From Orthonyx spaldingii (taxonomy: Eukaryota > Chordata > Aves > Passeriformes > Orthonychidae), in the NCBI GenBank assembly GCA_013397795.1, contig VZTJ01004023.1:2421018-2485017 (forward strand): a stretch of 64,000 bases of DNA. Direction: 5' to 3'. Positions 41,601-53,600 of the stretch are shown here, in pieces. The stretch's first letter is position 1, and every line of letters starts with the position of its first letter. The notes under the pieces were generated by a model. It searched no databases, was not told where the DNA came from, and saw only the letters and a program-made list of their open reading frames with translations. A program made the translations under genes and the position numbers.

Positions 41601-44600
41601 GTCTCACCACTGCACTTACTCCCTATTTTTAGAAAGCCTTTGTTGTAAAGATGGTAAGAACTTTTAGTTTTGAGAAAACCCCCAGAAGCCTGTGGTTTAG
41701 ATTATAAAAGTATTAGTTTACTCATACCACTGTGAGATAAGAAAAGTGCAATTTGAAGAGCACACACATAAAACTGAATTGTAAACCTGGCAAGGTCAAA
41801 GATTTTCTGTGCACAAAGTTCCATAAAGCAAAAAAATTGTCTGCCAATGTGTGTCATTTGTGGAGTTTCTCTTTCCTTTACCAGAGATAAGTTTTCCCTT
41901 CTCAGAAATGGGTTCCAAATATACTCCCCTCCCGGTAAAGGAACCTGTCAGCTTTAAATAAGCCATTTTGATCTTACTTTCTCCATCTACCCTAGTTCAC
42001 ATTTCGGTAATTCTACTTTCAACCCATTTTGGTAAATGGAAACTTATGTGGTATTAAGTCATAGTTGAGAGATAGCAACTTTTAAAATAAACTTCCACTG
42101 GCCTCACAAAATGCTCCTGTATAATAGAAGGGTTTAGCTCTCATTTAATGAAAAAACAGAACAGTTAAAATATGATCCAGGTTGCTGCAGATTAAGCTCC
42201 CTTGCTTGAAAGAAGCTTTTTTGAAGCTATGTTTATGGAGTTATCCCAGTTAATGCAAAGCAACAGCTTTATTAAGGAATTTCCACTTAAAACCAATGAC
42301 ACACCAAAACCAACAAAAAAAACCAAACAAAAAACCACAACCACATTCAAAATACTATGTCAGGGAGGTTTAGGTTGGATTATTAGGAAAAGGTTCTTCA
42401 CCCAGGGGGTGGCTAGGCACTGGAACAGCTCCCCAGGGAAGTGGTCACAGCACCAGCCTGACAGAGCTCAAGAGGTGTTTGGACAATGCTCTCAGGCACA
42501 TGGTGTGACTCTGGGGGTGTCCTGTGCAGGGCCAGGAGTTGGTCTCAGTGATCAGGGGCTGCTCTGACCTAGACTGGAAGACATAAACACTGTTTGACAG
42601 ATCGGAAGAAAGTGTCTGCCATCAGAACTACAATCTTAGAGCAATCAATTCAAAATTAAAACTGAAGTCAAGGGTGTTGCATGAATAAACTCAGTGTTCA
42701 CAACCCGTGCCTTATATCCCAGAGGAGGAAGAACTCTGAAGTCAGGCTTGCTTGCACTTTCCCGAGAGCTGGGCTTCACGTATTAAAACTGTTATTGAAT
42801 GCTGGGCACATATGCAAGCCTGCTGCATGCAGAAACTAAAGAGATGCACATAATCTCACAGGTAAAATCCTGCTCAAACTAAAGCCAGTGTACAAGATAA
42901 GCAAGTTATGGGATTCAAGTTAAAAAACAAATCAACAAGAAGCCTACCAGTGATGAATTAAACTAAGGCTCAGCCACATGTTGAGTTCTTATAGAAATAC
43001 CCAAGAACTTTTTTGCTTCTGAAGTTATTTATATATTGTTTAATTCCTTATCTGCTTCATATGCAGCTCACTAAGAAATGCATATAGATTCAATAAACAC
43101 AAGCGTGTTGCCTAATGCATAAAAATGAGTAACTCGTGCAGAAAATAAAATCCATTCATTTGTATTCTGCAGGAGACTATGTCCTAATCTGCAAATATAT
43201 TTCAGCACAGAGAAAACCTCGGAGGACTGTACACAGATATTGGTAGGGAGAATAAGGGCAAATAAGGAAAAAAAATGATGCATTTGAAAGACTCCTATAG
43301 ATAGCTGGAACTGAAAGAGACGGGAGGAACATATGTTATTGAAATTGTATATTGACTATGTGTGCGTTACTATGTAAAAGTTTGGATCCATGTGTGGCTG
43401 AAACTAACACCTGTACAACATAAGGGACTCACAAACATGCTAAGTAATCTTCTGTGTATGCACCAGCTACTAATCACTGTTTCATAATTCAGAATTTATG
43501 TATTATATAAATAACATGTAGAGCACACAACAGTGTTGGAAGATACAGCCTAGAAATAAGAAGATTTTAATCTTTAAATATTACTTTTAAGCCATTAAAT
43601 CAGCATCAGCCATTTCCCTCCATACCATACACAAGTGGTTTTTTAATTCACCTTTCAGATCATCATCACCATCAAGCAGCAGTGTATCCACAAACTCCCT
43701 GTATTCATCCCTATGTATAACTGCTGTCTTGATAACCAAAGTTTGCAATTCTTGCTAATAAAGCAAAATTCTTTTAAAAGCTGTTTATATGTAAATGAAA
43801 CGTTATCAAAATTAGCACTGCCAAAATATCTTCCTGCAGATAGGCAAAACTAGCAAAATCAAAGATACATTTCTAAAAAGAAAAACTCACAGTAAACTAA
43901 GATACTGTCTTGTAGGAACAAGAGGTTGTTGAAGTCAGCTCCAATTTTAAATAATATTTCAGTACTACTCTTTACACTTAAAAAAAGGAAATGCATATTT
44001 TTAATGAAAAATTCCTTCATTGTTTATCCATATTTATGACCTAGACCAGAAGTAATTAAAATACCAAGTGGATGGTTATCACAAAATTATTTATGCTATA
44101 AAAACTGAAATAAATGAGTTGCCCTGTTGCAGCTGTAAAAATAATCCGAATAGGGCAGGCAGCATCACGCACCTGTCCCACCAAATGGCATTACCGAAGC
44201 ACTGCAGTTGGTGCCTTTCTTTTTGATTTGGTGCAGTTGATGTCCTAGCAGTCACAGTCTTGATAGCTGGGTCCCTGAGTAATAATAGCAGCAATGCGGA
44301 AAAAGAACCCCTCACTCTCTCAATCAACACGAAACATCACAAATTACTAGGAAGTAAGAACTACTTTAAGAATACCTGAGCGAGGCCCTTCAGATGACAC
44401 AGAGTTTACAGACCTCTAAATATGAATGGTCAACTGGCACAACGGCTGATGGAACTGCATCTGCTGTCACAGTTATTAATAAAAAATACTCATTTAAGAT
44501 ACTAACACAATAATGCCTAAAGAAAACCAGTTTTACAATTTACTTATCTTTTCAAAGGGCTTAGAACAACATTCCTGACTAGAAACCACTGAAGAACTTG

Positions 44601-47600
44601 ATCTACTAATAGGAAAAAACCCAAAAAATTCAAACAAAAAACCCCTCGCTTATGATCAAATAGCAAAGGTTAAAAGTAGAATTTCTCATGGATTTATTGC
44701 TGCTTCCTTGTTTATATAAACTATGTTTTGGGGAAACTGCAAGCATTGAACACACAAAAATGCAGACAAACAATTGTCGAGGATAGTTTATGTCAAAAGA
44801 AACCTCTAATAGACTAAAAAAAAAAAAAAAAAAAGGTCTAGGGTAAGTAAACTACTATATGATGGCAAATAAAATGTAACAATGGTAAAACGATTGCTTT
44901 TTAAAATAAGCTAAATTAGTCTGATCAAGTCAAAACAGTAACCTGAGCCTCACTGAATGAAATCCAGAGACCTCTGGTTGATGTACAGATGAAGTCAAGA
45001 GAGCAATAAAGGTGTCGGGATGCATAAGCATGGATTGTTAATTTCCACAAGGACAGCACATTCACTTCTCCAATTACCTTTCTCAGGAGGTGTACTACAT
45101 ATCACAGTGGGCTCTGAGAGGAGAGGAATAGTTACAGAGAGAAAATGCTGTGGAGGAGATGGCGTGACTGGAAATGGTTACATAGGTTAAACAAATAGAA
45201 TAAGGGAAAAAGTGTAGTAAATAGAGAATTTGATTTTCTGGATTTTAATATCCTACAAAACACAGAAGAACATCACATAACAAATCACATAAAGAGGCTA
45301 AATCATACAATCACAGAATGGTTTGGGTTGGAAGGGATCTTAGAGATCATTCAGTTCCAACACTGTCCACTAGACCAGGCTGCTCAAAGTCCTATCCCTT
45401 GAAACACTCCCAGGGATGGGGCATCCACAACTTCTATGGGCAACCTGTTCGAGTGCCTCGCCACCGTCATAGCAGAGATTTCTTCCCATTACCTCATTTA
45501 AATCTATTCTCTTCCAGTTTGAAGCCATTCTCCCTTGTCCTGTTACTAAATGCTCTTGTAAAGAGCCTCTCTCCATCTTTCTGGTAGGCTCCTTTCAGGT
45601 ACGGGACGACCACATTTACATCACCCCAGAGCCTTCTCTTTCCCAGGCTGAACAATCCCAACTCTCTCAGCCTTTCCTCAGAGAAGAGGTGCTCCAGCCC
45701 TCAAATCATCTTGGTGGCCTCCTCTGGACTTGCTCCAACAGCTTCATGTCCTTCCTGTGCTGGGGACCCCAGAAATGATGCAGCACTGCAGGTGGGATCT
45801 CACCAGGGCAGAATCCCCTCCCTCACCTGCTGCTCATGCTGCTTTGGATGCAGCCCAGGACACATCTGGCTCCCTGGGCTGCAAGGGCACATGGCTGGGT
45901 CATGTCCAGCCTCTCACCCACAGCACCCTCAAGTCCTTCTGGGCAGGGCTGCTCTGGATCTGTTCGTGCCCCAGCCTGGAGTGATACTGGGGGATGCCCC
46001 AGTCCAGGTGCAGCACCAGCACTTGGTTTTGCTGAAGCTCATGAGACTCCATGGGCCCGCTTTTTGAGTTTGTCCAGGTCCCTCTGGATGGCACAGTTTC
46101 AGCATGTTTTGTGCCCTCCCTCACACAGTTTCAGCACGTTTTGTGCCCAGTGATGCACTGTGTGTACTAATGCTGAAAACTTAGCAAGAGATAGCCAAGG
46201 CTGAATGACAGTTTATCCATCAATTTCTTTGAAATGTAATAACAGAAGTCTGATTACATCACTACTGAGCTCTTAATTTTTCTGAAACTGGGATCAAAGC
46301 TGACTATGCACTGTTTCAACCATTCTGTACTTACACCTTCATTGCAAAAGACCTATTAGAGAAAGAGAATGATCTCCCATGAATCCACTGTAGAGCACTC
46401 TTGTCTTCCTCTGAAGCAACTGCTACTGGTCACAGAGCACTGCACTGCCCAGGGCTCACGTTTAAAGCTTGTGTATATTCAAGCTACACTGCTTTTCTCT
46501 CCACTTTGTCTTATCTGCTATAGTTGTGTAGTTAATGGAAAATATTTCATTTGCATCTTAAAGTATTTAATTAATCACACACGCTACAATTTATATTACC
46601 AGAAAAAAAAAAAAAAGTCACGTTTTCATATGGATAAATTGCATGTTCAAGGAATGGAAATTAGTGTTTTAAAATATTAATTAAAACTTAAATTAAATTT
46701 CTTAAGCTTAATTTTTATGCATTACCAGCAGAGAAACAATGTCTCTAGAATTATAAACAACATCATAACAAATTTACTCAGAGTTGATAGGAACATAAAT
46801 CTTTCTTCTAATTAAGCATTTTTCACAAATAAAAGATGGCTGAGGATGAAACAGATACAGCTCCTTCACTTGTATTTTGCCAGATCAAGCTAAATGCAGG
46901 TCATTGTTACCTGATAAATGGCTTCAGCAAAATGACCTCTCATGTTTAAATCTCTGCCATGAGAAGAGGCAACGGGAGAAAGCTGAAAATCACTGGACAT
47001 TGACATTCCCATTAAGACTGTTCTTAACGCAGTCGTATGAAGAAACACCATGTAAACAGATACACATTTTTCATTAACAGGGGAAAGAGGAACAAAGCAG
47101 CAACGGAGTCTTGACAGTCACCCCAAGTTCTCAGAAAGTCAATGCAGACGTTGCTAAGGTTGCTGAGACACAAGTTTGCATGTGGCATACATCAACTCCC
47201 ATACAGGCAGGAAGGAAGCAAAATGTGTTGTGCACATCCCCCACACACAACACCAATTAATCTGTCAATTTTTCAAAGCTAAACTGTAGGAAAGAAATAA
47301 ATAAGAAATGTGCCCAAAGTTGCAATTTTAAATTCTTAATAGACATGCTTTTCCATTTTCAAAAATGTTTAGCCCTCAGCAGCTCTCTATACCGCAAGAT
47401 CATGAAAAAACCATAATATAACAATATGAGGGGGAAGGCTAAATGAGATTACCTTCTCTAAATGACAAAGCTATTTGCATTTAAGTGGCATGCAAGTAGT
47501 AATTACATTTTGCATTTGCATAATAATGTAACAATCCTTTTAAGAAAAGGTGTGTCTTATAGAAGCTTCACAATTAATAACTTCTTATCTTAAAGTAAGC

Positions 47601-50600
47601 CTTGGTTTACGTACAAAAGCTTTGCTAGTGCCACTGTAACTTCCTGGGGCAAACCTTAACTCATTTCTGTAAACTATTCCTTGTAACTGGCCACTGAGCT
47701 GAACAACTACACACACACATAATCTGTTAGCTAACACTTCTGGCTTGTTAGACACTGCTCTGAGTCACTACAGACTACATATATTTATATGTTATTTGAA
47801 AAGAAATGGATTTCCCGTCTTAGATGAATAAAGACACATTTTGATACCAACATTCTAAACAATGTCTTTCTTCCCCCTCCAACATTTTTTAACATATAAA
47901 ATGTCAGTATTTTGACCCATATTTTTCATGCACCAGTTAACTAGAAAATTACAGAACCTGAAGAGCTCAGATAAAATTCATCAAGGGGATTAAAACAAGG
48001 CAGGCCTCCTCCTCCTCCATAGCGTGGGATGCTACTGGAATGTGAATTAAAGACTCTCAAGCCTTTGAAAAATGAGGATCCCTGAATTTTTAATTTTGTT
48101 AACTAATCATTAGAGAACTGGAAATCACTGTGTTTCTGAGTGTTTGATAGGTAGTTGCTTCCATGAAGTCCATTTTTAATTTTGTAAGAGCTGGCCTATT
48201 TCCCAGCACACTGATTTGTGGGACTGCTACTTACAGCACCTAGAGCTTAATTAAATATTAAGTCCCTCCCTGATGTATGCAAAGTCTGTCTAAGAGGATT
48301 AGTAGACACACTGAGGGTGGCTTTCACACATTTTCTGGTAATTGAACACTGCAATATCATTAAAATTATCTTTATTCAATAGAAATCCACATTCATACTT
48401 TATAATATTTGCTGTCCCCTTCTGTGCCAAGGAATGGTACAGGAAAAGAGAGATTCCCTAAAAGCATGTAAGAAATGCCAAGCCAGTAATAATGCAACAA
48501 TCTGGAAGCAAGATAATGAATACATTTTTGTCATATTTGCAATTTAAAGTTCATTAAAAAACCCTGAAAACTAAAAACCTTTAAACACATTCCTTTAAAA
48601 TCTAAAACCAGCATTCAATACACAGCCCCTTCCCTCCCCTTTTATTTTAAATGTGATCTTTTTCTTAACTATTTTGCTGGATGAGACAGAACGACCAAAA
48701 AAATAAAGGTGTAGTGATGCTAGAGAAAGTGATGCCTACAGACAAGGCAGGCAGACTCTCATAGCTTGAAAGATGAGATTCCTCCTGCCTGCTTCTTCAT
48801 GCAGGATTACCCAACAACCTGATCAAACTTTTAAGCTGTGCTACAACACCCCCTTCTGTAAAATAGGGTTGCTTTTAAAGGTCCTTGCACCTGAAACATG
48901 AACTTGCATGAGAAAATTGCATCTTTACCCCTAATGCTCTGCCAAAGCTCACATACAAATATCTCTCACTGCTTTTCAGCAGCTACATTAGCACTGACTT
49001 CTGCAGTGTTCTTGTTTCACTAAGATACCATGAAGGACTGGGAAATGTACAGTTTTCAATCTGCTATTTTATGATGATATTTCCTGTGTTTGTTAATTCA
49101 CAAAATATGCAATCTTAATATTCAAACAAGGTCATCACCTGTTTTTCTAGTATCAGCTTGTAGACCAGCATTTGATATCAGCTGACTAAAACAGGAAAAA
49201 AAATCCAAAATAAATTGTCTATGTTTAAGACCACTTATTTGTTTTCTTGAACATTTGTGAAGAAGTCTGAATTTCAATGACAGGTATCCAATGGACAAAC
49301 CAACACGACTCTTCTGTCTAAGTAACACATTAGTTATCTAGCATAAAATACTTAAAGAAAGGGTTCTTATCAACTACACTGAGCTTGAGCTGACGCAAGA
49401 ATAATTTTTAATATATTCCAGTAAGACTCTTATAATTGCACTCTAACAGAAATTGGGGTGCATAAACAATGATTTTTATGTATGTACATATAAGCACAGC
49501 TTTCATTATTGTTAAGCAGGAAAGCTATTTCTACGCTTAGCTAAATAATAGATAGTATATACAGAGAAATCAGTATTATGGTGTTGTGTACATATTTTCA
49601 TACAATTATCTCTGAAAGGTTTGAGCTTATCTAGAGCATTATTCAAGCTTTATTACATGTCTTCTTGTACTACTTGCCTTACTCATCAGCAAAAGTGTAA
49701 AGCACTGAAGTGATCAGCAACTCTGTGTTACAAGCAGATGAACCTTTGCTCAGTCAGTACAAACTTCTTCCCCTCACAAAGAGAAAAGCAGGTTTTCCTG
49801 CTTGAAACTAGGAGTATTCAAAAAATCCCTTCAGGAAACAGAAAGTAACTGATTATATGGAGAGGCCTAAACAGGCTGGAGGACTGGGCCAGCAAGAATT
49901 GCAAAAGGTTTAACAGCTGTGCTGCACCTGGAACAGCACGGAACAGCACAGGTGGGGACAGCACAGGTGTCCCCACCAGCTCTGCTGAGGGGGCCTCGGG
50001 GGTTCTGGTGGGCAGTGAGCTAGCAGGGCATATGAGCATATGAAATGCATGTAACTAAGTCCTAAAACTTGTTTTTGTAATCAAATGGATGTGTGTTTCT
50101 TTTTGTAAAGTTATATATATTTTGACTGACAAGGTTATGGGAGAAAATAAAAGTTTGATAAATACTTAAGATAAAATCCCAAGTGTAATGAATCTCATAA
50201 GGTTTCTGTCAAATACAGGTTCTTTTTCTGTCTTCTACAAATATGCCTGAAGGCTATTATCTGCCTGTAACTTTTTTCTTAGACATATTCTAGTTTTAGA
50301 ATTGGAAATGATTCTGAATTGGAAGCAGGTCACAGGCAACACAAATACTGACAAAAGATTGAACTGAAGATGAAGAATCCAATCACAGACACCTAAATAG
50401 CAGCTGAGGAGTTAACTGCTGGTATTACTGTGAATACAAGAGAAAAAGTAATTTCTAAAGAAACCAAGAGATAAGTACTTTCTTTTCCTTTTAAGATTTT
50501 TATTAGGATTGTTCCCTTGGATGAATTTAGCACAGCAAGTCAAAACTGAGATATTGCTTTTGTTTTATATGAATATAAAGTGGGTTTGTGCATAGATTTT

Positions 50601-53600
50601 TTTAGGAACTATTAGAAATATTCTATTTTCGTTCTGTAAGGTCTTGGCATGGGGGGAGGCACTTAGAAAATGTACAAAAAGCAACTCTGCTTCTGAACAA
50701 TTCTACATGCACAAAGTGCTACTCACACGTCTTCAAAACTACTACACGTTCATGAAATANGTTCTGACGGGTTTGTTCTGGTTCTTAATTTTTTTTTCTT
50801 CCTTTTAAGTCTGTTAATAAACTTTCTTTATATTCTTTAAAGTTTGAGCCTGCTTTACCTACTCCTAATCCTTATCTCACAGCAAAATTAAATAAAATCT
50901 GGTAAGTGTGCTGGCGTTTAGCCAAAAAACTCAGGTGAACGAACTGAAACCACTACAATGTTTAAGACCACTTATTTGTTTTCTTGAACATTTGTGAAGA
51001 AGTCTGAATTTCAATGACAGGTATCCAATGGACAAACCAACACGACTCTTCTGTCTAAGTAACACATTAGTTATCTAGCATAAAATACTTAAAGAAAGGG
51101 TTCTTATCAACTACACTGAGCTTGAGCTGACGCAAGAATAATTTTTAATATATTCCAGTAAGACTCTTATAATTGCACTCTAACAGAAATTGGGGTGCAT
51201 AAACAATGATTTTTATGTATGTACATATAAGCACAGCTTTCATTATTGTTAAGCAGGAAAGCTATTTCTACGCTTAGCTAAATAATAGATAGTATATACA
51301 GAGAAATCAGTATTATGGTGTTGTGTACATATTTTCATACAATTATCTCTGAAAGGTTTGAGCTTATCTAGAGCATTATTCAAGCTTTATTACATGTCTT
51401 CTTGTACTACTTGGCTTACTCATCAGCAAAAGTGTAAAGCACTGAAGTGATCAGCAACTCTGTGTTACAAGCAGATGAACCTTTGCTCAGTCAGTACAAA
51501 CTTCTTCCCCTCACAAAGAGAAAAGCAGGTTTTCCTGCTTGAAACTAGGAGTATTCAAAAAATCCCTTCAGGAAACAGAAAGTAACTGATTATATGGAGA
51601 GGCCTAAACAGGCTGGAGGACTGGGCCAGCAAGAATTGCAAAAGGTTTAACAGCTGTGCTGCACCTGGAACAGCACGGAACAGCACAGGTGGGGACAGCA
51701 CAGGTGTCCCCACCAGCTCTGCTGAGGGGGCCTCGGGGGTTCTGGTGGGCAGTGAGCTAGCAGGGCATATGAGCATATGAAATGCATGTAACTAAGTCCT
51801 AAAACTTGTTTTTGTAATCAAATGGATGTGTGTTTCTTTTTGTAAAGTTATATATATTTTGACTGACAAGGTTATGGGAGAAAATAAAAGTTTGATAAAT
51901 ACTTAAGATAAAATCCCAAGTGTAATGAATCTCATAAGGTTTCTGTCAAATACAGGTTCTTTTTCTGTCTTCTACAAATATGCCTGAAGGCTATTATCTG
52001 CCTGTAACTTTTTTCTTAGACATATTCTAGTTTTAGAATTGGAAATGATTCTGAATTGGAAGCAGGTCACAGGCAACACAAATACTGACAAAAGATTGAA
52101 CTGAAGATGAAGAATCCAATCACAGACACCTAAATAGCAGCTGAGGAGTTAACTGCTGGTATTACTGTGAATACAAGAGAAAAAGTAATTTCTAGAGAAA
52201 CCAAGAGATAAGTACTTTCTTTTCCTTTTAAGATTTTTATTAGGATTGTTCCCTTGGATGAATTTAGCACAGCAAGTCAAAACTGAGATATTGCTTTTGT
52301 TTTATATGAATATAAAGTGGGTTTGTGCATAGATTTTTTTAGGAACTATTAGAAATATTCTATTTTCGTTCTGTAAGGTCTTGGCATGGGGGGAGGCACT
52401 TAGAAAATGTACAAAAAGCAACTCTGCTTCTGAACAATTCTACATGCACAAAGTGCTACTCACACGTCTTCAAAACTACTACACGTTCATGAAATAATAT
52501 TTAAAGGCCCAAGAAAAAAGTCAGTGGCCAGTAATTACCATTCTATTTCTGAGTAAAATGTGACACCAAGTGGAAGATAAAGAGGGAAGGCAAAATTGAC
52601 AGAAGAGTCAGAAAAGAAAGAAGGTAAAAAGCTTCAAAGTCAATGCATGACATGGAGGAAAATCATTAGGGTTCAATCAAGTTCAGTATTGTGTACTCCT
52701 GATCCTAAATAAAATTCAGGGAGTCCCTTACCTTTATGTAAGGTTGTTTTTCAAAGAATCAGAATGTATCAGAAACTTGACTTAAAAAGGGAAGTAGGAT
52801 TAGTTTCCAGACAACAGGATGCATCACAACCATATACTGCAGACCAGTACTTCATTATGCAATCCTCACATAAAAACAGTCTAATGCTATAATTTGCAGC
52901 AATCAGTATTAATACCTTTGTTTCAGGCCAGCAAGCTCTGAGAACAGCTTGTGTCCTGAAATACACGAGTAGCTTGCTATCCTCATCACTGAGATGGAAG
53001 GTTTGCTCCAGAATTTGCAATACCCTGATGCGAGGCTTCACTGCTAAAGAGTCGTCACTACAGAAAGGTCTCAACCACTCCAGAAGGTCATCTGAAGAAA
53101 CTATCTTCTCCCTGTAATTAAACAATATCGTGTTAAACAGTCTCTGGTAATTATCCTAATGAAAGTACTACATGCATTTTTTAAAACTTAACAAGCACAT
53201 TCAGTATGTAAGAAATACATAACACCAGGAAATGGAAGATCTGATCTCTGTGAGGCTGCAGAGAAACTGGCCCTTGTAAATCAGGAGCCAAAAGCTGTGT
53301 GGTGTAAGAACTTTTTCTGGACTTCAAATAACAATATAATACCATAGCAATCCATCTGTACACCTACATATTCTCCCACAAACTACCCTGGTACCATATA
53401 ATGGTGCTGGGTTTCAGCAACTGGAAATTCAGGTCTTCTCATGGTGCCTGGGCCTGTACTACCGCATATCTGACTTTATGGAAAACCAGCTTGAATGCTT
53501 GCACTTTTAGTATGACACTTTTATATCTGAATGCTTATTCATACTGCCACTCTGCATTCTCTTTCCTTCTTTACAAATGTGTTCTGTCTATTCCACATAC

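Larger units (their letters stand above)
34652..52915 (-). other. NBAS long intron
   Basis: 18,264 nt as assembled, the longest intron in the window; perhaps about 1.7 kb too long if the duplication is false. It holds CR1 copies at 42356 and 45307, a T-run at about 34688-34706 beside the exon acceptor side, a 19-A run at 44816-44834, an exon-like island at 43652-43754, and the duplicated block with its LTR spacer. The 110-codon plus frame at 37745-38077 is lysine-rich AT translation and not credible. Confidence 0.85.

Noticed and set aside
45711..46153. Overlapping plus-strand frames of 84-118 codons
   Set aside because: Antisense translations of the CR1 copy at 45307-46160.
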